Positions 1 through 8,909 of a stretch of DNA of 64,000 nucleotides are shown here, in pieces. The notes beneath the pieces are model-generated. The model ran no database searches, was not told the origin of the DNA, and saw only the letters and a program-made list of their open reading frames with translations. Position numbers and translations under genes: made by a program. Numbering within the stretch: position 1 is the first letter of the stretch; every line of letters starts with the position of its first letter. Origin of the DNA: Sphingomonas sp. ERG5 (GTDB lineage: Bacteria > Pseudomonadota > Alphaproteobacteria > Sphingomonadales > Sphingomonadaceae); NCBI RefSeq assembly GCF_000803065.1, contig NZ_JSXI01000029.1:124001-188000 (forward strand), in the 5' to 3' direction.

Positions 1-1
1 C

Positions 2-928
2 CTGGTGGTCGGCGACCCGGTGACGCAATGGGTGTTCGAGCATCTGGGCTGGGACAAGAAGCTGCCCTTCACGGTGAAATGGGCGCAGATCACTGGTGGT
101 CCTGACGTAACCGAGGCATTTCACGCCAAGGCGCTCGATGTCGGGCTTGGCGCCAATGTGCCGCCGATCCATGCCACCTGGGTTGGGCTGCCGGTCCGGA
201 TCGTCGCCTTTCGCCAGCGCCTCGACCCGCTGAAGCATCCCGCCTTTGTGCTTGCCATCGCACCCAAAGCCGGGATCAGGACGCTCGCCGACCTGCGCGG
301 CAAGCGCATCGCGTTCAGTCCGAGCCAGGTGCAGAGCCAGATCGTGCTGCTGACGCTGAAGGCGCTCGGCCTGACCAAAAACGACGTGAAGCTGGTCGAA
401 CTGCCGTCGAGCATCGGCGGCGATGTCTATACCAGCGCGCTCGCCAGCAATCTCGTCGACGTCGCGCCGATCGGCAGCGGCATCGTCGCCGAACGCTATC
501 TGCGCAAGTTCGGCAAGGACGGCGCCAGGATCATTCCCCATCCCGAATTCCGCGACGATGCGGTGCTCGCCTATGTCCCCGCCGAGGTGCTGCACGACCC
601 GGCCAAGGCCGCGGCGCTCAAGCAGTTCGTGCATTGGTGGGGCCGCGCCCAGGCCTGGCAGCAGACCCACCGCGACGAACTCGCCCGGGGCTATTATGTC
701 GAACATCAGGGCCTGCCCCCCGCCGATGCGAAGCTGATCCTCGCCGCGCTCGGCGACATCGACGTGGCGCGGGGCTGGGATCAGCCGGTCGCCTATCAGC
801 AGGCCGCGATCGACCTGCTTGCCCCGGAAATGAACAAGCCACGCATCGATGCCGCCACCCTGTTCGACCGGCGCTTCGAAGAGATTGCCGCCAATGGCTT
901 CGCTACGGGCCTGGCCGCCGACCATTGA
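2..928 (+). CDS. ABC transporter substrate-binding protein, sulfonate/nitrate type (5' partial)
   Basis: Periplasmic solute-binding protein of the SsuA/TauA-like family, delivering a small organic anion, probably an alkanesulfonate, to the permease and ATPase that follow. The frame is already open at the window edge, so the signal peptide and about the first 30-50 residues are missing. Visible family features are the early GDPVTQW stretch, VGLGANVPP (ligand-lobe loop), LADLRGKRIAFSP and the C-terminal helix rich in acidic residues. The permease starts 11 nt downstream, and an FMN-dependent monooxygenase and a nitroreductase are in the same operon, which supports organosulfur uptake. The exact ligand cannot be read from the sequence. 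Confidence 0.85.
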   Translation: MVVGDPVTQWVFEHLGWDKKLPFTVKWAQITGGPDVTEAFHAKALDVGLGANVPPIHATWVGLPVRIVAFRQRLDPLKHPAFVLAIAPKAGIRTLADLRGKRIAFSPSQVQSQIVLLTLKALGLTKNDVKLVELPSSIGGDVYTSALASNLVDVAPIGSGIVAERYLRKFGKDGARIIPHPEFRDDAVLAYVPAEVLHDPAKAAALKQFVHWWGRAQAWQQTHRDELARGYYVEHQGLPPADAKLILAALGDIDVARGWDQPVAYQQAAIDLLAPEMNKPRIDAATLFDRRFEEIAANGFATGLAADH

Positions 929-939
929 AAGGAGCTGTC

Positions 940-1809
940 ATGAACGCGCCCTTCCCAAACATCGCGACCTTCCCGGCTATTGCCGAAGTGCTGTTGCCCA
1001 ATATCGCGACCGAGGCACCCGTCCGGCGCGGTACGCGCCGGCTCGGGCTCGATACCCCGCTCGCCTGGGGCTGGGTGCTCGGGCCGGCGCTGCTCCTGGT
1101 CTATTGGTCGGTCTTCTCGCTCACCGGTTTTCTCGACACGCGCATCCTGCCCGCACCCTGGACCGCGGTTACCGCCGGGATCGAGCTGATCCGCGATGGG
1201 CGGCTGCAGGAGAATCTCGCCGTCTCCGCCTGGCGCGCCGCGCAAGGGCTGGCGTTCGGCACCCTCGCTGGCGTGCTGCTTGCGCTGATCTCGGGGCTGA
1301 GCCTGCTCGGCGGCTATGTCATCGATGGGCTGGTGCAGCTGAAGCGCGGCATCCCGGTGCTCGCGCTGATCCCGTTCATGATCCTGTGGTTCGGCGTGGG
1401 CGAGGCCATGAAGGTCACGGTCATCGCCGTCACCGTATTCGCGCCAATCTATATCCACACGCACAGCGCCCTGCGCGCAATCGACATCAAGCAGGTCGAG
1501 CTGGCCGAGACATTGGGGCTCGGACGCTTCGCCTTTATCCGCCATGTCGTGCTGCCCGGCGCACTGCCCGGCATGCTGCTTGGCTTGCGCTTTGGTGTGA
1601 CGGCGGCCTGGCTCGCGCTGGTGGTGGTCGAGCAGCTCAATGCGACCAGCGGCATCGGTTACATGATCACGCTCGCGCGCAATTATGCCCAGACCGATGT
1701 GATGCTGGTCGGCCTGGTGATCTATGCCGTGCTTGGGCTTGGCTCGGACGCCGTGGTGCGCGTGGTCCAGCGGCGCGCGCTGGTGTGGCGCCGGACGCTT
1801 GGCGCATGA
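940..1809 (+). CDS. ABC transporter permease, SsuC/TauC-like
   Basis: Inner-membrane permease (289 aa) of the BPD_transp_1 family. The start is ATG at 940, preceded by AAAGGAG at 928-934; the open frame extends further upstream but only inside the binding-protein gene. The N-terminal ~45 residues are cytoplasmic, followed by hydrophobic segments beginning LGPALLLVYWSVFSLTGF. The EAA loop that contacts the ATPase is visible as ELAETLGLGRFAFIRHVVLPGALPG-like sequence near residues 185-210. The stop codon overlaps the ATPase start (ATGA at 1806-1809), so the two are translationally coupled. Confidence 0.9.
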   Translation: MNAPFPNIATFPAIAEVLLPNIATEAPVRRGTRRLGLDTPLAWGWVLGPALLLVYWSVFSLTGFLDTRILPAPWTAVTAGIELIRDGRLQENLAVSAWRAAQGLAFGTLAGVLLALISGLSLLGGYVIDGLVQLKRGIPVLALIPFMILWFGVGEAMKVTVIAVTVFAPIYIHTHSALRAIDIKQVELAETLGLGRFAFIRHVVLPGALPGMLLGLRFGVTAAWLALVVVEQLNATSGIGYMITLARNYAQTDVMLVGLVIYAVLGLGSDAVVRVVQRRALVWRRTLGA

Positions 1810-2561
1810 GCGTCGTCCGCATCCGCGACCTGGTCCGCCGCTTCACCCGAAAGGGCGTACTCGATGGCATCGACCTCGATATTGGCGCGGGCGAATTCGT
1901 CGCGCTGCTTGGCCGCAGCGGTTCAGGCAAGAGCACCCTGCTGCGCGCACTCGCTGATCTCGATCACGAAGCGGAAGGGTCGGGCGACCTGATCGTGCCC
2001 GACCGGCTGTCGGTGGTGTTCCAGGACGCGCGACTGCTGCCGTGGAAGCGTGTGCTCGACAATGTCGTCCTCGGGCTCGACGGCCCCGATGCGCGGCAAC
2101 GCGGGCTCGAGGCGCTGGCCGAAGTCGAACTGGACGGGCGCGAACGCTCCTGGCCCTATGAACTGTCGGGCGGTGAACAACAGCGTGTCGCGCTCGCCCG
2201 CTCGCTGGTGCGCCGACCCGAACTGCTGCTCGCGGACGAGCCCTTTGGTGCGCTCGACGCGCTGACTCGCATCCGCATGCATGTCCTGCTGCGGCGTCTG
2301 TCCGCAACGCACAATCCCGCCGTGCTGCTCGTCACCCATGATGTCGATGAAGCGATCGAGCTCGCCGACCGCGTGGTGGTGCTCGACCAGGGCCGCATCG
2401 TCGCCGATATCCGGGTCGCGCTGCCGCCCGCCGGCCCCGCCCGGCGTGAGCGTTTCGCCGCGCTCCAGCACCAGCTGCTCGGCCTGCTCGGCGTCGAGAC
2501 CGAATCCGGCGCCTCCCCCTACGCTGCCTCCCCTTCCGACAGAGCAAGGATCACCGCATGA
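1806..2561 (+). CDS. ABC transporter ATP-binding protein, SsuB/TauB-like
   Basis: Cytoplasmic ATPase (251 aa) energising the importer. Walker A is GRSGSGKST, the Q-loop is VVFQDARLLPW, the signature is LSGGEQQRVALARSL, Walker B is LLLADEPFGALDA and the switch histidine is in LLVTHDVDEA. The VFQDARLLPW Q-loop and the EPFGALD box are typical of the nitrate/sulfonate/taurine subgroup. The start ATG at 1806 overlaps the permease stop; a longer in-frame reading would run back through the permease gene and is a shadow. The stop overlaps the next start (ATGA at 2558-2561). Confidence 0.92.
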   Translation: MSVVRIRDLVRRFTRKGVLDGIDLDIGAGEFVALLGRSGSGKSTLLRALADLDHEAEGSGDLIVPDRLSVVFQDARLLPWKRVLDNVVLGLDGPDARQRGLEALAEVELDGRERSWPYELSGGEQQRVALARSLVRRPELLLADEPFGALDALTRIRMHVLLRRLSATHNPAVLLVTHDVDEAIELADRVVVLDQGRIVADIRVALPPAGPARRERFAALQHQLLGLLGVETESGASPYAASPSDRARITA

Positions 2562-3952
2562 GCCAGACCGATCGCAAGCCCAACCGCAAACTACGCCTCG
2601 GTGCGTTTCTCCAGGCGACCGGCCATCATGTCTCGGCCTGGCTGCATCCCGCGACTCAGGCCGATGCCGGCCACAATCTCGACCATTACAAACAGATCGT
2701 GCAGACCGCCGAACGTGGCAAGTTCGACCTGGTGTTCGTCGCCGACAGTCCCGGTGGCTATGCCGATTTCACTGACGAAGCGACTTTCCGCCAGAACGCC
2801 AAGGCGGCGCATTTCGAGCCGGTCACGCTCTGGTCGGCATTGTCGCAAGTGACCGAGCGGATCGGTTTCGTCGCCACCTCGACCACCACTTATGAGGACC
2901 CGTACACCACGGCGCGCAAATTCGCCTCGCTCGACTGGATCTCGGGCGGGCGCGCGGCGTGGAACGTCGTGACCACTGGCGCCGACGTGTCGGCCAATTT
3001 CAGCCAGCCCGCGCATCTCGAACATTCGCGCCGCTATGAACGCGCCGAGGAATATATCGATGTCGTGAAGGGGTTATGGGACAGTTACGAGGATGATGCG
3101 TTCGTGCGTGACCGCGATGCGGGCGTGTTCCTCGATACCGACAAATTCCATGTCCTTGGCCATGAAGGCGAACATTTCCAGGTGCGCGGGCCGCTCAATA
3201 TCGGTCGTCCGCCGCAGGGCTATCCAGTAATCGTGCAGGCCGGCGCGTCGGAGCCGGGCCGCGAGCTCGCCGCGCGCACCGCCGAAGTGATCTTCACCGC
3301 CAATCTGATCCTCGCTGATGCGCAGGACTTTTACCGCGACGTCAAGGCGCGCTTGCCGCGCTATGGCCGCCGCGCGGACGATCTGCTCGTCATGCCCGGA
3401 ATCTTTCCGGTGCTCGGCGGGACCGAAACCGAGGCCGAGGCCAATTACGAGCAACTCCAGTCGCTGGTCCACCCGGCGATCGCCTGGGGCATCTTGCGGC
3501 GGCATTATCAGGGGTTCGATCTGTCGGGCTATTCGCTCGACGATATCGCACCGCCGCTGCCGAGCGACACCAATGGCAGCAAGAGCCGCCTGAAGCTGGT
3601 GTCCGACCTGGTCGAGCGCGAACGGCCGACCCTGCGCCAGCTCTACCGCCAGGTGTCGACTGCGCGTGGACACCTGACCAGCGTCGGCACGCCCGAACAG
3701 ATCGCTGATGTGATTCAATCCTGGTTCGAGGGTGAAGCGGCCGACGGCTTCAACATCATGCCGCCGATCCTGCCCACTGGCCTGACCGACTTCGTCGATC
3801 AGGTCGTGCCGATCCTGCAGCGGCGCGGCCTGTTCCGCGAAGATTATGAAGGCCGCACCCTGCGCGAAAATCTCGGACTCGAGCGGCCGGTGAACGGGCT
3901 GACCGCGCGCGCGACGCAACGCACGCCAGAGCTTGCGACGCAGCACGCATGA
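2558..3952 (+). CDS. FMN-dependent monooxygenase, NtaA/SnaA/DszA family
   Basis: Flavin-dependent monooxygenase (464 aa) of the bacterial luciferase-like fold, which uses FMNH2 supplied by a reductase to oxidise sulfur- or nitrogen-containing small molecules. Family marks are LGAFLQATGHHVSAWLHP at the N-terminus, FVADS, TYEDPYTTARKFASLDWISGGRAAWNVVTT, and PVIVQAGASEPGRELAARTAE. Length fits NtaA/DszA/SnaA (about 440-460 aa). Being translationally coupled to a sulfonate-type ABC importer, it probably desulfonates or otherwise oxidises the imported organosulfur compound. The substrate is not determinable; the nitroreductase-fold neighbour may supply reduced flavin. Confidence 0.9.
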   Translation: MSQTDRKPNRKLRLGAFLQATGHHVSAWLHPATQADAGHNLDHYKQIVQTAERGKFDLVFVADSPGGYADFTDEATFRQNAKAAHFEPVTLWSALSQVTERIGFVATSTTTYEDPYTTARKFASLDWISGGRAAWNVVTTGADVSANFSQPAHLEHSRRYERAEEYIDVVKGLWDSYEDDAFVRDRDAGVFLDTDKFHVLGHEGEHFQVRGPLNIGRPPQGYPVIVQAGASEPGRELAARTAEVIFTANLILADAQDFYRDVKARLPRYGRRADDLLVMPGIFPVLGGTETEAEANYEQLQSLVHPAIAWGILRRHYQGFDLSGYSLDDIAPPLPSDTNGSKSRLKLVSDLVERERPTLRQLYRQVSTARGHLTSVGTPEQIADVIQSWFEGEAADGFNIMPPILPTGLTDFVDQVVPILQRRGLFREDYEGRTLRENLGLERPVNGLTARATQRTPELATQHA

Positions 3953-4770
3953 GCGAGTCCCACACCGCCGTCCGCGCCCGCTACCGTTATGACGACGCAC
4001 CGGTGCCGGTGACCGACAATGCGATATTGCGCGGCTTGTTCGATCACCGCTCGGTCCGCGCCTATCTGCCCGATCCGCTCGACCCCGGCACGATCGAGAC
4101 GCTGGTCGCCGCCGCACAATCCGCCGCGTCCTCGTCCAACCTGCAAGTGTGGAGTGTCGTCGCGGTGCAGGATCCCGCGCGCAAGGCGCGGCTGGCGGCG
4201 CTTGCCGGCAACCAGAGGCATATCGTCGAGGCGCCGCTGCTGCTGGTCTGGCTGATCGATTTCGACCGCCTGACTCAAATCGGCGAAGCGCTGGGTACAC
4301 GGCCCGAGGCGCTCGACTATACCGAAAGCTTCATACTTGGCGCGGTCGACGCGTCGCTCGCCGCGCAGAACGCAGTGGTCGCGCTTGAATCGCTCGGGCT
4401 TGGCTCGGTCTATATCGGCGGCATCCGCAACAGGCCGGCCGAGGTCGCCGCCGAGCTCAACCTGCCGCCGCGTGTCTTCCCTTTGTTCGGGCTGGTTGTC
4501 GGCAGGCCCGACCCGGCGCGCCCGGCATCGGTCAAGCCACGCCTGCCCCAGGCGTCAGTGCTGTTTCACGAGCAATATGCCTGGACCGATACGCAGGTCG
4601 AGGCCGCGCGGCATTATGACGAGCGGCTGCGCACCTTCCAGCGCGAACAGGGCCTGGCCGAGCGCGACTGGAGCGACCAGGCGAGCGAACGCACGCGCGG
4701 GCCCTGGTCGATGGCTGGCCGGCATGTCCTGCGCGACGTGCTGGGCGAGCTCGGGTTTCTGCTACGTTAG
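3949..4770 (+). CDS. Nitroreductase-family NADPH:flavin oxidoreductase
   Basis: FMN-binding protein (273 aa) of the NfsA/FRP branch of the nitroreductase superfamily. HRSVRAYLPDPLDPGTIETLVAAAQSAASSSNLQ is the FMN-binding N-terminal motif, LAAQNAVVALESLGLGSVYIGGIRN the second family block, and the C-terminal lobe contains KPRLPQASVLFHEQY. ATGA overlap (3949-3952) couples it to the monooxygenase. The likely role is to deliver FMNH2 to that monooxygenase, or to reduce its product; both are inferences from position. It is the last gene of the five-gene operon. Confidence 0.88.
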   Translation: MSESHTAVRARYRYDDAPVPVTDNAILRGLFDHRSVRAYLPDPLDPGTIETLVAAAQSAASSSNLQVWSVVAVQDPARKARLAALAGNQRHIVEAPLLLVWLIDFDRLTQIGEALGTRPEALDYTESFILGAVDASLAAQNAVVALESLGLGSVYIGGIRNRPAEVAAELNLPPRVFPLFGLVVGRPDPARPASVKPRLPQASVLFHEQYAWTDTQVEAARHYDERLRTFQREQGLAERDWSDQASERTRGPWSMAGRHVLRDVLGELGFLLR

Positions 4771-4786
4771 GCAATAAACAGAACTT

Positions 4787-4823
4787 CCTCTCTCCGTTCG
4801 CCCTGAGCACGAACGGGGAGGGG
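4787..4823. terminator. Inverted repeat / bidirectional terminator-like element
   Basis: Two 14-nt arms, CCTCTCTCCGTTCG and CGAACGGGGAGGGG, match at 12 of 14 positions around a 9-nt loop containing CCTGAGC. It lies between two convergent genes. The CCGTTCG...CTGAGC core is shared with the repeat at 21193-21259, so it may be a short member of that repeat family that serves as a terminator. Confidence 0.6.
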
Positions 4824-4839
4824 TAACCTCCCGGACTTT

Positions 4840-7350
4840 CTAAAGCTGTCGCAATGCCCGCGCCGGCCGCACCCCGAGGATCGGCCAGGCACCGGCCAGG
4901 CCCAGCACCATCACGCTCGCCACCCCGGCAACAAGCGTCACGGCGACCGCGCCATAATCAGGCAGCCAGTCGAACTCGAACAATTCGACCACCACATACC
5001 ACGCGCCGCCCAGCCCGAGAATCACCGCCAGCACTGCCAGCGCCGCACCGAGAAAGGCATATTCGATCGCCTGGCTCGCCAGCACCTGCCACCGCGTCGC
5101 GCCGAGAGTGCGCAGGATGACGCTGTCATAGGTCCGCACTTCGCGCGCGGCGGCGATCGCGCCGATCAATACCGCGATTCCAGCCAGTACCGCGACCGAC
5201 GTCGCCGCGGTGATCGCCGCCGCCATTTGCGTCACCAGGTCGCGCACCTGGCCCAGCACCGCGCCGACCTCGATCACCGACACCGACGGGATGGGGCTCA
5301 GCAGCGCACGCATTACCGCGCTTTCCCGCCCCGGCGGCAAGTCGATCGTCGCGGCGAGATTATGCGGCGCATCGGCAATCGCATTGGGCGAAAACACCAT
5401 GACATAATTGAAGCCGAGCGTGTCCCAGTTGATCCGCCGGAACGACGCGATCCGCGCGCTGCGTTCGACCCCGAGCAAGCTGTAGCTGATCGGATCGCCG
5501 ATCTTCAGGGCGAGCGCCTGCGCCAGCCGCTCGTCGACCGACACCAAAGGCGGGCCGGCATATTGCGCCGGCCACCAACGCCCGGCGGTCAATATGCTGC
5601 CCTCGGGCAAGGTCGCCGCATAAGTCAGCCCGCGCTCGCCACGCAGCGCCCAGGCGCCGTCGGGAATGGTCTTGAGGTCGGCGACCCGCGTCGCGCCATA
5701 GCCGGTGATCGTCCCGCGCAGCGCCGGCACGGTGGCGATGGTCGCGCGCGGTTCGACGCCGGTGACGACACGGCGGAACTCGGCTTCGCGGTCGCGCGGC
5801 ACGTCCAGCGCGAACAGGGCAGGGGCGCGCTTCGGCACGGTCTGCGCGATATTGGCGTCGATGCTGGTGCGGATCGCCGCCAGCAGCACGAACAAGGTCA
5901 GCCCCAGCCCAAGCGCGACGACCAGGGCGCCGGTCCGCGCGCCCGGCCGATGCAATGCGGCGATGGCCAGCCGGAGTAACGGCCGCCGCGCCCGCGGCAT
6001 CGCCGCCGCGCCCCGGCGCACCGCCCAGCCGAATCCGGCCAGCACCAGCAGTACCCCAACCATCGCGCCCAGGAACCCGGCGGTCAGCCAGGGTTGCTCC
6101 GCCGACCACAATGCCAGCGCGACGATCGCCGCGCCCGCACTCGCCATCCAGGGCAAGGTCCGGCGCAACGGCGCACGGCGCTCATCGAACACGCCGCGCA
6201 ACAAGCCCGCCGCCGGCACGCTCCCCGCCGCGACCAAAGGCGGCGCGGTAAAGGCGAGCGCAATCAGCAAGCCATATGTCGCCGCCAGCACCAGTGGCAG
6301 CCACTCGACCGAGAAACTCGGCGCGACCGGCAACACGTTGCCCGCCAGCGCCACGATCAGCGGCACCGCGCCAACACCGACCACCAGCCCGGCAAGGATG
6401 CCGATCCCCGCCACCACCCCGATCTGCAGCACATAGATGCGCGCGATCATCCCCGATGTCGCGCCCAGCACTTTCAGTGCGGCAATGCTCCCGCGCCGCG
6501 CGGCAAGATAGGAGGACACGCCATTACCGACGCCGATCCCGGCAATGACTAATGCCGACAGCGCCACCAGCATCAGGAATTGCCCCATCCGCTCGACGAA
6601 GCGCGCAGCGCCCGGAGCGGCGCGGTCGCGCGTCTTGGCCTCCCAGCCGCCCGCCGGAAAGCGCGCCTTGAATGCCGCCACTGCCGCCGGCGCCTGCGCG
6701 CCGTCGCGCATCTTCACGCGGTATTTGCTCTCATACATGCTGCCCGGCTGGATCAGCCCCGCGCGCGCCATGCCCTGCTGCGACACGATCGCGACCGGCC
6801 CCAGCGTGAATCCCTCGCCCAGCCGATCGGGCTCGTCGGCGATGATCCCGCCGACCGTGAAGCGCGCAGACCCGAGCTTGAACTGGTCGCCGACCTTCGC
6901 GCCGAGCCGATCGGCCAGCGCCGGTGCGATCCACACCTGGGCCGCCCCCGGCGCCCCGACCACGCGCCCGCCTTGCAGCACCAATTGCCCATAGAGCGGA
7001 TAATGCGCATCGACCGCCTTCAATTCGACCGGCACGATCAGCGGCGCGGCGGTGCTCCCGCCGACCGCCGTCGCCTGCATCCGCGCGGTTTCGGACACGG
7101 CGCCGATTGCTGCCATCGCCGCGCGCTCATTCGGGTCGGCGCCGCGCTGCGAAATGGCAAATTCCACATCGCCGCCCAGGATCACCCCGCCGCGCGCCGC
7201 CAGCTCGCGGTCGATCGCCTGGGTCAGGCTGCCGATCGCCGCCAGCGCGCCCACGCCGAGGAACAGGCAAGCCAGCAACAGCCGCAGCCCGCGAAACTTC
7301 AAGTCGATCTCGCGCCGCGCCAGCCGCCACGCCGTCCGCCACTCGTTCAT
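4840..7350 (-). CDS. ABC exporter permease, FtsX-like (YbbP family)
   Basis: Large inner-membrane protein (836 aa) with the YbbP plan: N-terminal helix (LLLACLFLGVGALAAIGSL), a large extracytoplasmic domain, three helices with an FtsX core (FLMLVALSALVIAGIGVGNGVSSYLAARRGSIAALKVLGA), a central hydrophobic part, a second periplasmic domain and a second FtsX core (AITAATSVAVLAGIAVLIGAIAAAREVRTYDSVILRTLGATRWQV). It is translationally coupled to the upstream ATPase (overlap 7347-7350). Family members are thought to extract or move hydrophobic molecules across the periplasm. The adjacent divergent esterase is the classic TesA/YbbA/YbbP neighbourhood. Confidence 0.9.
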   Translation of the reverse strand: MNEWRTAWRLARREIDLKFRGLRLLLACLFLGVGALAAIGSLTQAIDRELAARGGVILGGDVEFAISQRGADPNERAAMAAIGAVSETARMQATAVGGSTAAPLIVPVELKAVDAHYPLYGQLVLQGGRVVGAPGAAQVWIAPALADRLGAKVGDQFKLGSARFTVGGIIADEPDRLGEGFTLGPVAIVSQQGMARAGLIQPGSMYESKYRVKMRDGAQAPAAVAAFKARFPAGGWEAKTRDRAAPGAARFVERMGQFLMLVALSALVIAGIGVGNGVSSYLAARRGSIAALKVLGATSGMIARIYVLQIGVVAGIGILAGLVVGVGAVPLIVALAGNVLPVAPSFSVEWLPLVLAATYGLLIALAFTAPPLVAAGSVPAAGLLRGVFDERRAPLRRTLPWMASAGAAIVALALWSAEQPWLTAGFLGAMVGVLLVLAGFGWAVRRGAAAMPRARRPLLRLAIAALHRPGARTGALVVALGLGLTLFVLLAAIRTSIDANIAQTVPKRAPALFALDVPRDREAEFRRVVTGVEPRATIATVPALRGTITGYGATRVADLKTIPDGAWALRGERGLTYAATLPEGSILTAGRWWPAQYAGPPLVSVDERLAQALALKIGDPISYSLLGVERSARIASFRRINWDTLGFNYVMVFSPNAIADAPHNLAATIDLPPGRESAVMRALLSPIPSVSVIEVGAVLGQVRDLVTQMAAAITAATSVAVLAGIAVLIGAIAAAREVRTYDSVILRTLGATRWQVLASQAIEYAFLGAALAVLAVILGLGGAWYVVVELFEFDWLPDYGAVAVTLVAGVASVMVLGLAGAWPILGVRPARALRQL

Positions 7351-8045
7351 CGCATCCGGTCCGCGACGATCCGTCCATCGGCCAGCTCGACGATCCGGTC
7401 GCAGCGCGCCGCTAGCGTCGCGTCATGCGTGATCACCACCAGAGTCACCCCCGCCGCCGCCTGGCGCTCGAACAGCAAATCCATCACCGCCGCGCCCGTC
7501 GCCAGGTCGAGATTGCCGGTCGGCTCATCGGCGAACACCAAATCGGGGCGCGGCCCCAGCGCACGGGCAATCGCCACGCGCTGCTGCTCACCGCCCGACA
7601 ATTGCGCCGGATAATGATCGAGCCGATGCCCCAACCCGACCGCGGCCAGCTCGGCATCGGCGCGGGCAAAGGCGTCGGTCATGCCGGCCAGCTCCATCGG
7701 CACCGCGACATTCTCGCGCGCGGTCATCGTCGGCAGCAAATGAAAAGCCTGCAGCACGATGCCGATCCGCCCGCGTCGCGCCCGCGCCAACGCATCCTCG
7801 TCCAACGTGCCGAATTCCAGTCCGGCCACCGCGACGCTTCCCGCGCTTGCCCGCTCCAGCCCGGACAGGATCGCCATGAGCGACGATTTGCCCGACCCCG
7901 ACGGCCCGAGCAGTGCGACGCTGCTGCCGCGCGCCACGTCCAGGTCGATGCCGCGCAGGATCACCGTCGGCGCGGCTGTCGCCCCCAGTGTCAGCGTGAC
8001 TCCGCGCGCGGCGATCACCATATCGTCGGGGGTAATGGTCGGCAT
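7347..8045 (-). CDS. ABC transporter ATP-binding protein (YbbA-like, LolD/MacB group)
   Basis: ATPase (232 aa) partner of the FtsX-like permease. Walker A GPSGSGKSS, Q-loop IVLQAFHLLPTMTARENVAVPMEL, signature LSGGEQQRVAIARALGPRPDLVFADEPTGNLD and switch histidine VVITHD are all present; the Q-loop FHLLPTMTA and DEPTGNLD boxes are characteristic of the LolD/MacB/YbbA group. The stop overlaps the permease start. Only 23 nt separate it from the divergent esterase gene, so the two starts share a very small control region. Confidence 0.92.
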   Translation of the reverse strand: MPTITPDDMVIAARGVTLTLGATAAPTVILRGIDLDVARGSSVALLGPSGSGKSSLMAILSGLERASAGSVAVAGLEFGTLDEDALARARRGRIGIVLQAFHLLPTMTARENVAVPMELAGMTDAFARADAELAAVGLGHRLDHYPAQLSGGEQQRVAIARALGPRPDLVFADEPTGNLDLATGAAVMDLLFERQAAAGVTLVVITHDATLAARCDRIVELADGRIVADRMR

Positions 8046-8068
8046 GTCAGGGAAACCTGGCTGGGCGG

Positions 8069-8812
8069 TTGATGATGAAGGTGGGAAAGATGATCGGACG
8101 ACGCGGATATGGGGCGGGACTGCTGCTTCTCCAAGCGATGCTGCTGGTTAGTTGCGGCGCGCAGCCGACACCGGCACCCAACCCGACCGTTGCCGCGACC
8201 CCCGAAACGCCCGCACCCCCGGTCATAAAGCCGGTCGCCGGCCCGGAACGCCTCGTGCTGGCGTTCGGCGACAGCCTGTATGCCGGTTACGGTCTGGCGC
8301 GCGGCCAGAGCTTGCCCGACGCGATTCAGGCCCGGCTCCGCGCCCAGGGTCTGAACGCGATGATCGTCAATGCCGGCGTGTCCGGGGACACCAGCGCGGC
8401 GGGGCGCCAGCGCCTGGGCTTTGCGCTCGACAATCTGAAGCGCAAGCCCGACCTGGTCCTGCTTGGCCTTGGCGGCAATGACGTCCTGCGTCAGATTCCT
8501 CCGGCCGAAACCCGCGCCAATCTCACCGCGATGCTGGAGGAATTGCGGGACCGGAAAATCGCCGTGATCCTCACCGGCATGCGCGCGCCACCCAATCTGG
8601 GCCCCGACTATGTCGCGGCGTTCGACCGCATCTACCCCGATCTGGCGAAACACTATGGCGCGACGCTCTACCCCTTCATCCTCGACGGCGTGATCGGCAA
8701 CCGCGGCCTGATGCAGGCTGACGGCATCCACCCCAACGTTACTGGCGTCGCGCGCATCGCCGACCGGCTGGCACCGATGATGGAGCAGCGGTTGAAGGAG
8801 GGCGCCCGCTAG
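8069..8812 (+). CDS. tesA: SGNH/GDSL arylesterase, TesA-like lipoprotein
   Basis: Secreted SGNH hydrolase (up to 247 aa). Block I is VLAFGDSLYAGYGLARG with the nucleophilic Ser of GDS, block III has GGND, and block V is DGIHPN with the catalytic Asp/His. The N-terminus has a hydrophobic stretch ending LLVSC, a good lipobox, so the mature protein is probably lipid-anchored, unlike the soluble periplasmic E. coli TesA. Three ATG or near-ATG codons crowd the start (8069, 8072, 8090); the later one still leaves a full lipoprotein signal. Divergent from the YbbAB-type transporter, as in many proteobacteria. Confidence 0.88.
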   Translation: MMMKVGKMIGRRGYGAGLLLLQAMLLVSCGAQPTPAPNPTVAATPETPAPPVIKPVAGPERLVLAFGDSLYAGYGLARGQSLPDAIQARLRAQGLNAMIVNAGVSGDTSAAGRQRLGFALDNLKRKPDLVLLGLGGNDVLRQIPPAETRANLTAMLEELRDRKIAVILTGMRAPPNLGPDYVAAFDRIYPDLAKHYGATLYPFILDGVIGNRGLMQADGIHPNVTGVARIADRLAPMMEQRLKEGAR

Positions 8813-8909
8813 CGCAGGTCACGCAACCGCGATCCTGCCTGCCGGCACTCTTTCCCGCAGACAGAGTTTCCGCCGCGCCGATGCCTGGCATCAGCGCGGC
8901 GGGAATCCG

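Noticed and set aside
634..940. Upstream extension of the permease frame (391 aa)
   Set aside because: It lies wholly within the binding-protein gene and has no RBS; the ATG at 940 has AAAGGAG.
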